DNA from: Luzula sylvatica | Taxonomy: Eukaryota > Streptophyta > Magnoliopsida > Poales > Juncaceae | Length of the DNA stretch: 64,000 nucleotides | Assembly: GCA_946800325.1 (NCBI GenBank) | Contig: OX326957.1 | Coordinates: 25,701,054 to 25,765,053, forward strand | Reading direction: 5' to 3' | Shown here: one piece after another, positions 11,090 through 22,578 of the stretch | Layout of the letters: each line of letters opens with the position of its first letter | Numbering within the stretch: position 1 is the stretch's first letter | Notes under the pieces: generated by a model | What the model saw: only the letters and a program-made list of their open reading frames with translations | Database searches by the model: none | What the model was told of the DNA's origin: nothing | Position numbers and translations under genes: made by a program

Positions 11090-12682
11090 GAATAACTTCT
11101 CTCCTAGTTAACAAAATCAATGAACTAGGAACTTCAGAAATTAAAATAAGAGAGTAACTGAACTTTCGAATTGTTTTGACTAATTAATAGTACATTACAA
11201 CAAATTTGAGTATAAGCAACAAAGCCAAACGGTGCTTGTTGATGTTCAAGCGGTGCCTAAAAGGTTTCAGCAACAGGCCCCGGCGCCTAAAGGTATGTGC
11301 CTAAAGCCGTTTACCTAAAGGTCAGGATTTAGTCACCGGTCGTGTTTGTTAATGTATATCAATCTCTACAGTCGCTTCAGACTCTGTATTTAGTTCTGAC
11401 GATCGCGTAGTAGATGATTGTTCTTTAGGCAAGAAGTTGAAACTTTAGTTAGCGGAGGATGGGCCAATACACCAGCAGAGCTACATACTTTATTGGTAAT
11501 ACTTTTTTCCTCTTTATTTGCCTTACTTTTATGTTTTGACTCCAAATGAATATGTATGATCGTTTTATTCTAGCAAGTTGGAGAAGTAGAAGAAGATCTC
11601 AAAGTTCATATTGAAATCCCGTGTCAATAGGTTCTCTTTATTTTATTGATACGATGCAAGATTTAAATTTAAATTATTTGATTTATAAGATCTGATGTAA
11701 TATTTTTGTTTTATTTATTTGTAAGATGATATTTTGCTATTTGCTCGGGGATACGATGTTTATGTTTGCTTTTGTACTGGTTTATTATTTTATGGTATTC
11801 TCGTTATAACTAGGTATTGTCATGGTTGGTTTATTATTATCTGTTTTTTTTTGTTGTATTTTTGGTTTATTATTGTGATGTTTTAGGATTTTTGTGTTAA
11901 ATTTTGGTATTCAAAATGTTTATGATTATTTCTTGGTTTCAATTTTTTAGTTAAATTCAAATCGTTTTGATAATTGATTTATTAGCGATCCGAACCGAGC
12001 TAGTCAGAATTAGAACGAGCGGAGATTGAGCTTGATTTATTTGATCGAATTTTAATTCTAAATGAGCCGAGCCGGTTCGAGTGAGTTCCGAGCCGAGTTT
12101 AATTTTGACATAGCTCACTCGAACTTGACTCGTTTGCAATCATAGCCACGGCCCGAGACTAATACTATTACAAGTAAAATAATAATATCACTACCGTTTC
12201 TATTTACAAAGATATCAATTTAAAATAGCCAGAATTGTATTTTACTTTTAAATCTATTGAAGTAGATATAATTATAAATATCCAAATAAAACATACTGGA
12301 TTAAAATTGATAGATTCGGTACACACGATGATCACCATTCATTTCATTAATACACAAATAAAACACACACAAAACAAATCTCAACATAAAAAAACAAATA
12401 AATCAACATATACCGATCGATCTACTCCTCAAACATCGATACCCAATCAAGCCTCCACCATATTCTTCCAGGCCTCGGTCGTCATCTTGTGAGGTTTCTT
12501 CTCCTCTGTTCTCTGTGGCGTCGATATCCAGTTCAACAGATCTAAACCGCATTTTCTAATCGTAAATTTTTGCATATTGTAAATGGTCCCCTTCCACTGT
12601 TGCGCACAATATGAGTCAAAATGTCTTCTTGCATCCTCCTCCTCTATATCCGCCTCAAACCGATACAACTTATGTATACATA
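11090..12682. other. Intergenic, no gene seen
   Basis: AT-rich. Around 12000-12147 there are GAGCCGAGCC / GCTCACTCGAACTTG phrases ending in CTCGTTTGCAATCATAG, typical of a hAT-like MITE end, but I could not find its partner. Confidence 0.4.
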
Positions 12683-12691
12683 TTGAAATAA

Positions 12692-12942
12692 GAGCACTGA
12701 TGCACATACCCCTTATCCTCCCCCCCACTCTTCATGTGTCACATAAGATTTAACACATTCTAAATTAACATCTTAATTCATGGTTTAACATTTTAATTTA
12801 TAGTTTAATTGTATTATCTTATGATTGAACATATAATTAAGATGTTAAACCATGAATTAAGATGTTAAATTTGAAGGTATTAAATCGTATGTGACACATC
12901 AAGAGTGAGGAGGGAGGATAAGAGGTATGTGCAACATTTTTC
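12692..12942. mobile_element. Mutator-like MITE, 251 bp
   Basis: Long terminal inverted repeats: left GAGCACTGATGCACATACC, right (reversed) GAAAAATGTTGCACATACC, each continuing with CTTATCCTCC and a TGTGTCACATA-like segment. Flanked by the 9-bp TSD TTGAAATAA (12683-12691 and 12943-12951). Non-coding. Confidence 0.85.
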
Positions 12943-12951
12943 TTGAAATAA

Positions 12952-14261
12952 AACATTATGAAATATCAAATAATAAATTTTATCTGGTTAATTGGTCGCA
13001 CGACAAACCGGTCCTTGGGATTTAGCAAACCAGAGTGAGTGTCCGAGTCGGCCCGCAACTAAGGCCATACTAATAAGTAATAATAAATCTAAAATATCAA
13101 AAGTTTAACTATGCAAATCTATAATATCACATATAGGCCTATTTTTATATTATCATGTATACCCCTATTTATATTATGTAGACCTAAAAATCTAAATATT
13201 ATGCATGTAAAGGCGTAAAAAAGAAGACTAAAAACCTACAAATTTAAATATTATGAACATATATACAACTAAAATTTAAATATTATGTATTTATATATAA
13301 ACCTGAATAAAAGTTTTAAACGAAATATATATAAATATATAATGAAATTTTCAAAACAAAAAAAAACTATCTTTTTGAAAACTCCAAAAAAAACCCAATA
13401 CCAACCTTTTATTTTCAAATCATATGTAGTAATTAAATTTTTTTTTGTTATTTATTATTAATTGTATGAAAATTCATAAATATTTTTTAACATGTAGTGA
13501 TTTATAAAAAATATAATTATTACATGGTGTGTTTATATAATTTTAATATTTTATTTATTATTCCTGAAATACTAATATTTGATAATAATAAAATAAACAA
13601 CAATGAATAAACACCTTGAAAATATATTGATAGAAAAATATTTGTGTAAACATCTAGTTTTTTCATTTTTCTTTTATGTATTTTTTTTAATAGTTTCATG
13701 ATATTTTATTTTTAAAATATTTGCAAGGTAATTTTGTAATATTGTCGTTAATCTTATTATTATTTAATGCTGGTTTTTAAGGAAAATAAAATATAAAAGT
13801 CAAATATATTTAATGTGAAATATTAAAATTATATAAATATAACATATAATAATTATTATATGCTAAATTTTTTTTAAAAATTTCTTAAAATTAATAAAAA
13901 AATATTTTTTAATACTACATGTGTAAAGAGAAGGATATTTTGGTAAAAAATAATTAACACTATCCAAGGTTAGTTTGAACCTATATATAAAGGTGGTATT
14001 TCAAAAACAATTATTACTACATATGCAAAATATTTACTAATTTTGTATGTTGCAAAAATGTTGCGCCACAATAGCGCCAGTTACACGCAATTCGTTGTAA
14101 GAAAAATCTGAAATTGTACCGGATGCTAAACGTTATTTGCAGCATTTATGTTAATTATTAATTAAGATAGTAAAGATTTCAGTTAATTAAACTCTCTATT
14201 TTGTTAGTTAAAAGACTACACTTAATAGTTGGTCCTTTTGAATAAATAGCTTTCATAGTTG
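12952..14261. other. AT-rich intergenic stretch
   Basis: No gene. Very AT-rich; I saw no terminal repeats that I could pair. Confidence 0.5.
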
Positions 14262-14601
14262 CTGGAAACAAATATAAACAAGTTAATGTTTATTTCATCC
14301 ATTGCTATTTCTCAATAATAAAGATTTTATTATTTAATTGGAACTCAACGATACAACAAAAGGATAAAACTTGTTGGCCTTTTGAATTTATTCAAAGTGC
14401 AAATAAAGATAAGGTAGTGTTTCTTGTGAAATACTAGCCCAAACAATAGATAGAAACAATCATTGTTTTTTTTTCTTCAAATAAGTTCAAATCGAAAATT
14501 ACAAAACTAATCTAAACATCCATATATACACATCACCTCCATTCATCCCTTCATATAATGCTTCCTACTTTCTCAGTTCTCATCAAAGATTCAAAACAAC
14601 A
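14262..14601 (+). promoter_or_regulatory. Promoter block of CYP96A copy 2
   Basis: Same conserved upstream block as copy 1, starting at GGAAACAAATATAAACAAGTT. The TATA-like CATATATACACATC is at about 14520-14535. Upstream of about 14230 the homology with copy 1 fades, marking the edge of the tandem duplication. Confidence 0.6.
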
Positions 14602-16125
14602 ATGGCTTTTCAAAGTTTTTCTTCCTTGGAGGTTCTCTTCTCCATCCCTTGTCTCCTCCTTTTCCTGATATATTACTATCGCCATATATTCACGTCCAAA
14701 TACCGAAACTCATCGATTCCGATACACTGGCCAATTTTAGGCATGTTGCCAGGATTACTCTCAAATTTATCCAATTATCAGGACTGGATCACACGAATCC
14801 TCACCGAAACCAGGTGTAATTTCTGGTTTTTCGGTCCATGGTTTTCAAACATGAATTTCTTACTCACCAGCGATCCTGCGAATATTCAACATATTTTCAC
14901 GTCGAATTTCAAAAACTACCCGAAAGGCGAGGAGTTTTTGGAAATTTTCGATATACTAGGTGATGGCATCTTTAACTCTGATGAAGAAACATGGCGCTCT
15001 CAGCGTATCAAGGCACAACATCTCATGTCTCACACACAATTTCGTGCCTACGTGGCCCGAACGAGTAGGGAAAAGGTCGTAAATAGCCTTCTTCCTATGC
15101 TCGTCGAAACCGAGGGGCATGGGCAAGCATTCGACTTGCAAGACGTGTTTTTTAGGCTAACTTTCGATACTACTACTAAGTTAGTGTTCGGAGTCGATCC
15201 GGGTTGTCTATCAAAAGATTTGCCGACTATTCCTTTTGCTCAAGGAATGGATGATGCGATGGGCACCTTGTTTCTTCGGAACGCACTACCGTCTTTTCTT
15301 TGGAAATTTATGAGGAAACTAAATGTTGGTCCTGAAAAGAAGCACGCGAATGCATGTAGAGCGATTGATCATTTCATAGAAGAAACCATCGAGAAAAGAA
15401 GGGTGGAGAAGAAGGAAAGTGATGCTTTTCCAGATTTATTATCTTCTTATTTAGACGATAACGAGACCGGTAAAATCAACAAGTATTTGAGAGACACGAC
15501 AATTAACTTCATGCTGGCGGGTCGAGACACGACCGGCTCGGGCCTCACCTGGTTTTTCTGGCTCCTCACTCAACACCCTCACGTGGAACAAAATATTCTG
15601 GATGAACTAAAATCTATTCCTCATACCTTAACTTCGGAAGGCCTGGCAGTCTTCGACTCTGACGACCTCGCAAAATTAAACTATCTACACGCAGCAATAT
15701 GCGAGTCGCTACGTCTTTTCCCTCCCGTTCATTCTGAAAGCAAAGGGGTCATAAAGACCGATATGCTTCCGAGCGGGCACATAGTGAAGCCGGGGGTAAG
15801 AATTTTCATTGCCACATATGTGATGGCGAGGATGGAAGGTGTGTGGGGGGAGGATTGTAAGGAATTCAAGCCTGAAAGGTGGATTAATGAAAAAGGTAAG
15901 ATAAAATATGAACCTTCATATAAATTTCTTTCGTTTAATTCGGGACCGAGGACTTGTTTGGGAAAAGACATGGCGCTTACGCAAATGAAGGCCGTCGCAT
16001 CTGCCATGGTCTACAACTTCTGTTTCGAAACCATCAAAGGGCACGTGGTTCAGCACAAGCTTTCCATTATGCTCCACATGAAAGATGGCCTCGTGGTCAA
16101 GCTCAAGAAGAGAAATACAGTTTGA
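14602..16125 (+). CDS. CYP96A: Cytochrome P450, CYP96A type, copy 2
   Basis: 507 residues, intronless, one Leu codon longer than copies 1 and 3 in the N-terminal anchor. All P450 landmarks are present: I-helix AGRDTTGSG, ESLR, PERW and the heme loop FNSGPRTCLG (Cys452). It is nearly identical to copies 1 and 3. Against copy 1 I noted LSNL for LLNL, YLDD for YIDD, ELKS for ELIS, and VVKLKKRNTV for MVKLKKRNIV at the C terminus. The role is presumed the same as copy 1 (ER monooxygenase acting on a long-chain or related substrate). It is the first gene of the second P450+PMEI unit. Confidence 0.95.
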   Translation: MAFQSFSSLEVLFSIPCLLLFLIYYYRHIFTSKYRNSSIPIHWPILGMLPGLLSNLSNYQDWITRILTETRCNFWFFGPWFSNMNFLLTSDPANIQHIFTSNFKNYPKGEEFLEIFDILGDGIFNSDEETWRSQRIKAQHLMSHTQFRAYVARTSREKVVNSLLPMLVETEGHGQAFDLQDVFFRLTFDTTTKLVFGVDPGCLSKDLPTIPFAQGMDDAMGTLFLRNALPSFLWKFMRKLNVGPEKKHANACRAIDHFIEETIEKRRVEKKESDAFPDLLSSYLDDNETGKINKYLRDTTINFMLAGRDTTGSGLTWFFWLLTQHPHVEQNILDELKSIPHTLTSEGLAVFDSDDLAKLNYLHAAICESLRLFPPVHSESKGVIKTDMLPSGHIVKPGVRIFIATYVMARMEGVWGEDCKEFKPERWINEKGKIKYEPSYKFLSFNSGPRTCLGKDMALTQMKAVASAMVYNFCFETIKGHVVQHKLSIMLHMKDGLVVKLKKRNTV

Positions 16126-16279
16126 AGTTTGAACAGCTCATATCTGTAATTAAGTTCGTACATCTATTGTGTTGTGTTGCCGAAATGCTTTCTGAAATGT
16201 ATATATTTTGTGTTTTAATGCATGAAAAATCATTGGAGTTTGTGTATTCGTGAAAATAAAATATCCTTGCAGACTATTT

Positions 16280-16614
16280 GTTTTTAGGAAAATTATTCCC
16301 TGCCCCAGTTTCCCCCAGCAAATCGTGATGCCATCACGATTTGCTGGCTACATCAAATGTGTTCCCAATTTGTACCCCAACTTTTTTCTAATTAATTTTC
16401 TACCCAAATTTTGATAATTTTAATTGAAATTTAATTTATTACACCATTAATTAGTTCAATTAGAAGATAATTAATTAGAAATTAATTAATCATTATTAAT
16501 TGAAAGAAGAGTTCGGATGCAAATTGGAGACCCATTTCCTCCAAAACAAAATCGTGATGTCATGATGATGACATCACGATTTTGATGTTGAAATATGAGA
16601 ACATAGTAGAAAAG
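16280..16614. mobile_element. Insertion with two perfect hairpins (unclassified)
   Basis: About 335 bp present here but absent at the homologous place beside copy 1 (around 5630). It holds two strong hairpins with a shared core AAATCGTGATG: arms 16315-16330/16332-16347 (16 bp, 1-nt loop) and arms 16547-16563/16568-16584 (17 bp, 4-nt loop). No clear TSD or TIR was found. It may be an unusual MITE or a small-RNA-producing insert. Confidence 0.6.
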
Positions 16615-17319
16615 CTCCTGTTTTAATAAGAAAATTTATCACAAACAGTTTTAATAAGAAAAAACATTATTAATTTGTTTGCGTATTTTGAATTGATATA
16701 CACACGTTATATATCTAACATAGCGATGCATTTTAAGGATACCGACAAGGATCGGATAAGGCACGTGAAAATATTTAAGTTATAAAAATACATATTTTGT
16801 TGTTGTGAATTAATAGTTAACTAGAAATTGGAACAACATATCCATTTCCCTAAAAAAACAAATTGATAAAACTAAAAATTAGAACAATATTACAATTTCA
16901 GCCAAAAAACTCAAAATAAAAAAAAAAATTAGTTACCTTAAATATCTGGTCTCAAGGTCTTCAATCTGGTCGTTTTCATATGAGTAGATTTACACATTAG
17001 TCTCCGGACATGTCAAGTAACATATACTTAATATTAACATGTTATAATTGATTTGTGTGTCAAGTAATATTTAATTGAGTCAATTAAAAAAACTAATTAA
17101 CCCATTTAATCATTTTTAGCCACTTCATCGAAAATGTTGGTATGGGCGTTGGGGCCAACACAATTTTCCCAGAAGAAAAAAATATAGCCAACTTTAGTTA
17201 TTTGTTACGGTCAAGAGACTAACGTGTAAATCTATGTATATGAGTCGCTTTAGACAAACAAAAAACAATAATACAACTCATAGCCGTTCCAGGTTCTAAA
17301 TTTAGACTGACTCGAATCC
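16615..17319. other. Duplicated spacer, second unit
   Basis: No gene. Homologous to 5630-6366. Confidence 0.65.
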
Positions 17320-17327
17320 TATAAATA
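17320..17327 (+). promoter_or_regulatory. TATA box of the PMEI gene
   Basis: TATAAATA 108 bp before the ATG, in the context ATCCTATAAATACCAATTACC conserved with the pseudogene copy. Confidence 0.65.
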
Positions 17328-17434
17328 CCAATTACCACCCCTCTTTCCTTCTTACAAATCATCTCCTCTTCTGTCCAAGTGTCTTTGATCCAAGAAGTGA
17401 GATATCGAGACCAAAATCAATTGCAAAAGATACA

Positions 17435-17956
17435 ATGAAGACATCAACACAACTCGTTCTTTTCCTATTGTTGTCGTACCCGCTCTGGTCCTTCGCGTCA
17501 TCGACCCAGGCTGTTTCCTCTGTATGCAGTCACACCCATGATCCGAAACTCTGCACCTCCACGTCTATTCGCTTTGCGAATTTGTTTCGGGTCATCAATG
17601 CTAAGACCGTCTTGCAAATGCACCTTCGAGCAACTTCCAAGCGTGCTGCTTCCGCAAAGGACAATGCTTCGAAGATTGCTGGTAGGTATCCTCCTGCAAT
17701 CAGCAATGCATTAAGATCTTGTGGACACTTATATGGCAACATCATCGACTTGATCGGAGTTTGCATACGGGCAATCGATGCCAACGACCAACAAACAAAG
17801 ATTATGGTTCAGATCAGTCTCTCGGAAGTCACCCAATCGATACAACAATGCGACATGTCGTTTCAAAGGATGATAGCCAAGAATCCAATGACGCGGTTCG
17901 ATGCCTCCCTCTTGAAGATGTCGACTAACTGCAATGATCTAACCAATATGATATGA
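17435..17956 (+). CDS. PMEI-domain protein (invertase/pectin methylesterase inhibitor-like)
   Basis: 173 residues, intronless, the usual size for the family. The signal peptide is about residues 1-23 (LVLFLLLSYPLWSFASS), so the product is probably apoplastic or vacuolar. It has the cysteine pattern of the four-helix PMEI domain: Cys31 and Cys40 (VCSHTHDPKLC, the N-terminal hairpin pair), Cys96 and Cys139 (second pair), plus extra cysteines at 110 and near the C terminus. Known members bind 1:1 to pectin methylesterase or acid invertase; sequence alone does not say which. It is adjacent to P450 copy 2, and the paired copy next to P450 copy 1 is dead. Confidence 0.9.
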   Translation: MKTSTQLVLFLLLSYPLWSFASSTQAVSSVCSHTHDPKLCTSTSIRFANLFRVINAKTVLQMHLRATSKRAASAKDNASKIAGRYPPAISNALRSCGHLYGNIIDLIGVCIRAIDANDQQTKIMVQISLSEVTQSIQQCDMSFQRMIAKNPMTRFDASLLKMSTNCNDLTNMI

Positions 17957-18179
17957 TGAACACTTGCCAATTTGTTTTTTTTTTTGCGTTGCAATGTACT
18001 TGTAGTCTTTTTGCATACGAATTACTGAATTTTATAAAGGAATTTGGCCATTGTTTCATCTCTCTATTTATATACCTCTATAATTCATTTAGGATTCTCC
18101 ACCAACTGTTCTCGTGAAAATAAAAGAGTAGTGATGTACATTTTCTGAAACTGTTCTCGATGAATCTTGTTGATGTGGA
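17957..18179. other. PMEI 3' flank and left part of a MULE-type MITE
   Basis: No gene. The 3' flank matches that of the pseudogene. AAAATAAAAGAGTAGTGATG followed by ACATTTTCTGAAACTG is the left end of the MITE type seen at 22316-22578; its right end (CATTTTCCAAAATAAAA) is near 18590-18610. The hAT MITE at 18180-18393 is nested in it. Confidence 0.55.
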
Positions 18180-18393
18180 CAGTGATGGATTTTGTCATGA
18201 TTTTTTGGGTAGACAAATAAAAGAGTGAAATTACACTGTACGTATTTTTTTGAGGGAGGAAAGGGAGAAGGAAAATAGTAAATTTTAGACTGTTATGCTA
18301 ATAAAATACACTGAATCACTAGTTATATATACTGTTCGGCGAAAATCTTGGAGGAACGACGATCCCCCTGGCCCCTACTAAGATCCATCTCTG
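18180..18393. mobile_element. hAT-type MITE (CAGTGACGGATC family), diverged
   Basis: Left end CAGTGATGGATTTTG, right end (reversed) CAGAGATGGATCTTAG. Shares its interior with 19347-19551 (AAAATACACTGAATCACTAG, ACTGTTCGGCGAAAATCTTG). The 8-bp flanks GATGTGGA and GACGTGTT match only partly, as expected for an older insertion. Confidence 0.7.
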
Positions 18394-18619
18394 GACGTGT
18401 TTATGAATTAACACATTAAAAATTAATTCATAAATACATGTTGTTTCATGTATCCTAATTTATGATTTAATTAATTTATTTTATGATTGGACACATAATT
18501 AAAATGTCAAATCATGAATTAAATTGTTAATTATTAAAGTATTAAACAATATTCACGTCATCAAGTTTCTTGGGAAAGAAGTGGGATATATCTAACATTT
18601 TCCAAAATAAAATATCTTG

Positions 18620-19338
18620 CATACAATCTTTAGCTTTGTAATGGGACTTACTCTTTCGGATTTCGGAATTGTGCAACGAAAATTAATCACAAACATTTTA
18701 GTAAGAAAAAACATTAATAATTAGTTTGCGTATTTGAATTGATATACAAATCCTGTTACACCGATATATCTAAAAAACCAACGTATTTTAAGAATACTAA
18801 TAAGGATCAGATACGCCACGTGAACTATTCGTTTGATATACATATTTGTAAGAATACGTCTCGGAAATTTCATATACATCAAGACACTTCCAGAACATTT
18901 CCATAATATGATTTTATTTTTGAAAATAAAGTCCACAACACGAAACGTGTTCTTTAGATTCTATATCTTATTGAAGGAAAGAAGGGAGTTTACAAAGTTG
19001 CTAAAAAACCGAAATTACATAGAGAGAAAATTTTATAATCACTAATTTTGAAGTTTTATATTTTTGTCGTCTTCCAAGATTGCAGGAGGTTGTTGATTGC
19101 GGCATGTAACAATGATGGCATTCTTGCTTTTTGTTAAAATATTCCGATGTTTCGTTCCTTAAAAATTGACCAAATACATGTTGTCCAAGTTATTGTTTTG
19201 TCATTTGTCGTTCCTTGTTGATAAATTGTTGTCGTGTTTGTGCGAAGCTTGTTGTAGGTGCACTCGGTAAGTCACGTAGTTGCAGACATTGAAGTATGTA
19301 TGTATATTGGTTTATTAGATGTGAAGTAGTTTTGATTG
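18620..19338. other. Duplicated flank and AT-rich intergenic
   Basis: No gene. 18700-18835 is another copy of the GTATTTTAAGAATAC / GGATCAGATACG spacer found beside the P450 copies. The remainder is unassigned. Confidence 0.5.
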
Positions 19339-19346
19339 TGTCTGAG

Positions 19347-19551
19347 CAGTGACGGATCTTCACATGATTTATTGGGGGGAAAATGAAAGACTGATTTTGA
19401 AATTATACTGCATTATTTTTTTCGGGAGACAAACAATAAAATTTACAATGTTATACTGATAAAATACACTGGATCACTAGATATATATACTGTTCGCCGA
19501 AAATCTTGAGTGGACGACCGTCCTCCGCGGCCCCTACTAAGATCCGTCCTG
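19347..19551. mobile_element. hAT-type MITE (CAGTGACGGATC family), 205 bp
   Basis: TIRs CAGTGACGGATCTT and (reversed) CAGGACGGATCTT, flanked by the perfect 8-bp TSD TGTCTGAG (19339-19346 and 19552-19559). Non-coding. Confidence 0.9.
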
Positions 19552-20304
19552 TGTCTGAGCATAAGACGAAATGATGTGTGTCCAACTTAATTTTTGTAAA
19601 TTCTCGTGTGTCAAAATTCTGTTATTGCCTACCAATCAAAGAAATAACTTAATTTTAAGTGGTATATGTATATAAATTGATTCAGAAGATATTACAAAGC
19701 TTAAACCATGTTCAAAATAAACAAAAGAAATTTCAGTACAAAACAAGATAACAAAACTGCCAAAGAATAACCAACTTAATACTCTCTAGCATTGGTACGG
19801 AAGATCAACAGTGACTCATCAACCTCCTTCTTTAATTCCCAGCCCGAACTCAGATCATTAATGAAGATCCGATAACCAGTGGTCCCTACCCGTTATCAAC
19901 GGTCCTCTCCATTTAAATTGGAATTAAGCACTAATTAGTCCCCTCTACTTTACTTTATTTGCAAAAAAATGAAATATATGATAGTATATACCAATACTCC
20001 TTCCTTCAAAACCTTGTCATCAAGGTTTAAACCATGAAATATTTTCCTTAATTTCATCAAAATCCTCCCAAGAGATATCCTCATCAGGGAGATTTGACCA
20101 TCTCACTAATATTTTCTAACTTCATTATTCTTGTTATAAATTTCTTTTCCCGAAACTGCTACAGGCTCCACTTTGATCACCCCGTCATGTCTCACTAGAG
20201 AAAAAATTTCATTCACAGTTTTCTTTTTTTCTTACTTTCTTCTTGAGTTTAGATACATGGAACACACGATGAATGAGCGATCATAATGGTAATTCCAACT
20301 TGTA

Positions 20305-20309
20305 CCCCC

Positions 20310-20340
<31 letters not shown>

Positions 20341-20350
20341 ACACACACAC
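20305..20350. repeat. Compound microsatellite C22(CA)12
   Basis: 22 C followed by 12 CA units, exactly where the gypsy integrase core is missing. Confidence 0.95.
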
Positions 20351-20916
20351 TAGAGATGCAATTGAGCTATCAATTTTTCCTTCAACTTCTCATCAGCACC
20401 AATGTACAATCTTTGTGTGTACCTTACTAAATTATCTTTATATTGAAATAGGGGTTTTCTATTAGGGTTAATAAGCAATTCTGTCAATAACTCTCTATAC
20501 TTCTCCAGAAGAGTGTGACTGGCCTCCACTTCCGAACACCAATCTGGTTTTACAGAGCTCATAACATGAATCTCAGTCTCTTCCATGTCAGTGATTTCCA
20601 TTTTTATGGACAAAGCATCAGCTAGTTTGTTTTCTATCCCTTTTCTGTATTTGATTTCATAATGTAATCCCACTAAATTAGGCAGGCCTTTATTTTGCGA
20701 TTGAGTAGTAATCCCCCCCCCCCCCCCAAGCAAAAATTTGAGACTCTCTTGATCAGTTTTGATCAAAATTTTACTTCCAATTAAATAATGCCTCCATTTA
20801 TTAGCAGCCATTGAAATAGCTAATAATTTCTTCTCATAAATGGATCTACCTTGATTTTTAGTTTCCAGGATTTGCATCAAGACAACCCTTATTCCAGTAC
20901 CACCAACATCGGTTTC

Positions 20917-21033
20917 TTTTTTTTCTTTTTTTTAAAGTAGGGGCAATGCCTCCTATGTGTTTGTAATATATAAAAAGGTATAGTTACATATACATCGTAA
21001 CCGAGATGATTATTTATCAAGGCTTCATTAAAC
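20917..21033 (-). mobile_element. Short LINE-tail retroposon inserted in the gypsy remnant
   Basis: 117 bp flanked by a 14-bp perfect direct repeat CCAACATCGGTTTC (20903-20916 and 21034-21047). On the minus strand it ends in GGCATTGCCCCTACTTTAAAA plus an A-rich tail, like the stem-loop tail of the LINE at 5410-5441. A 5'-truncated LINE copy is the simplest reading. Confidence 0.8.
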
Positions 21034-21109
21034 CCAACATCGGTTTCAACCACAAAATTCTTCCCAATCTGAGTTACATGTCATATTTTTGTGCTTGGAC
21101 TTTGATTAC

Positions 21110-21700
21110 TCTAGGCTATCGACAAGTCATCGGCGATGTCAGGTTTTACTAGCAAATTGCTCTTAATATCATCAAAGTAAGCGACTCTCTACTATGAAGC
21201 ATCGTCTCCTTGAACCCTTTATACGACCGAGACAACGAACACAACAACACCATGACCTTATCCTCATCGTTTACCTTAATACCAATCTTCTCCATATCAT
21301 TTAGAAGTGCGGTATAATATGAAATGTGCGGTTTAATATATATACCTTCTGCCATCTTCAAAGAGTGAAATCGTTGTTTCAAGCGTAACCGGTTCATATA
21401 GATTTCCTCTAACTTCTGTCATGCACCTGCTGCCGTAGTCACTGTGAGGATTTCTTGAAGAGTCATGTTGCTTAAACACAACTGGATCGTCGAGAGAGCT
21501 CTATCATCCATCAAATTCCATTTGGCGTCCTTATCGTCACCCGTCAACGCTTCCGTTCACTCGAATATGGCCGCCTTTACATCTTGATTCGACAAAACCG
21601 CCATCAACCGTACTTGACAAAGCACAAAACTCGTCGTGCCATATCTTCACGACGTCTCGCTTCCAAGAATCGTTTGAGCTATTGTGTGTCAAGTTCGAAC
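21110..21700 (-). pseudogene. Ty1/copia gag remnant
   Basis: Minus-strand frames with copia Gag (UBN2-type) similarity: NRLRLKQRFHSLKMAEG, DMEKIGIKVNDEDKVMVLL and CSLSRSYKGFKETMLHSRES (21149-21397). Upstream is a decayed N-terminal part with SNDSWKRDVVKIWHDEF (about 21620-21700), broken by stops and shifts. No protease, integrase or RT is attached. Confidence 0.75.
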
Positions 21701-21730
21701 TTGTGTAAAAAAAAACACTCCAAGGGAGAG

Positions 21731-22095
21731 TGTTAAATTTATAAAATTGCATTTTATACTAATTAAGTTTATTATGCATTTTGAAAGGTTATGTTCATAT
21801 TAGTGAAAAGTCATCTTCATCTAGGAAACAGTAATGTTCATGAATCATCTTGATATTCATGAAAAAATGTGTTCACGCTATTGAAGAGTTACATTCATCT
21901 AGGGAAGAGTAATATTCATGAATCATGTATCCTATAAATAAATATATATTTGTCATTTGGATAACTCAACAAATACTTGTAATCTTTATGTTTCTTATAT
22001 AACAAAATTCAAGTTCAAATAAATTGTTTCTTCTTCAATATTTTGATGTGTATTGCGACGTGTTGTTGTACTATTGTTAATTTCAGTTATCGTTA
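21731..22095 (+). mobile_element. Probable LTR fragment
   Basis: Purine tract CCAAGGGAGAG followed by TGTTAAATT, the layout of a polypurine tract and LTR start, with a TATA-like CTATAAATAAATATA near 21930. It ends about where homology with the P450 flank begins (about 22100). The partner LTR and internal region were not found, so assignment to the neighbouring gag remnant is open. Confidence 0.4.
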
Positions 22096-22315
22096 CAGTT
22101 CATGTCACGTATCCGATCCTTATCGGTATTCTTAAAATACGTCGGTTTTTAGATATATCAGCCTAACATGTGTATATCAATTCAAATACGCAAACTAATT
22201 ATTAATGTTTTTTTATTAAATTTGTTTGCGATAAATTTTTATTGCACAATTCCGAAATCCAAAAGAGTAAGTCCTAGTACAAAGTTAAAGGTTGTCTGCG
22301 AGGATATTTTATTTT

Positions 22316-22578
22316 GGAAAATGTTGGATATATCCTAATTTCTTCACCGAGAAAATTGATGACGTGAATATGATTTAAGAATTTAAGAATTAATAATTTA
22401 ACTCATGATTTAACATTTTAATTAGATATTCAATCATAAATTAAAATAGTTAAATCATAAATTAAAATACATTAAACCATGTATTTACGAGTTAATTCTT
22501 AATGTAATTATGAGTTAACTCATATCCACATCATCAAGATTCTTTGAGGACAGTTTCAGAAAATGTACATCACTACTT
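22316..22578. mobile_element. Mutator-like MITE, 263 bp
   Basis: Ends GGAAAATGTTGGATATATCC and (reversed) AAGTAGTGATGTACATTTTC, with a 9-bp TSD TTTTATTTT (22307-22315 and 22579-22587). The homologous position beside P450 copy 2 (16253-16261, AAAATAAAA) has a single uninterrupted target, which supports the boundaries. Confidence 0.85.

Larger units (their letters stand above)
19990..21060 (-). pseudogene. Ty3/gypsy pol remnant (RNase H, integrase C-terminus/chromodomain)
   Basis: Read on the minus strand: KNFVVETD and GIRVVLMQ (start of RNase H), then SIYEKKLLAI, KWRHYLIG and IKTDQESLKFLL (RNase H core, 20350-20880), then the start of the integrase zinc region. The integrase catalytic core is missing. 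Past the microsatellite, HRVFHVSKLKKKV (integrase C-terminus, about 20220-20290) and NLDDKVLKEGV (chromodomain end, about 19995-20030) follow, with stops between. A poly-C run (20713-20727) expands a glycine tract inside RNase H, and a retroposon splits it at 20917-21033. A dead chromovirus-type element. Confidence 0.8.
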
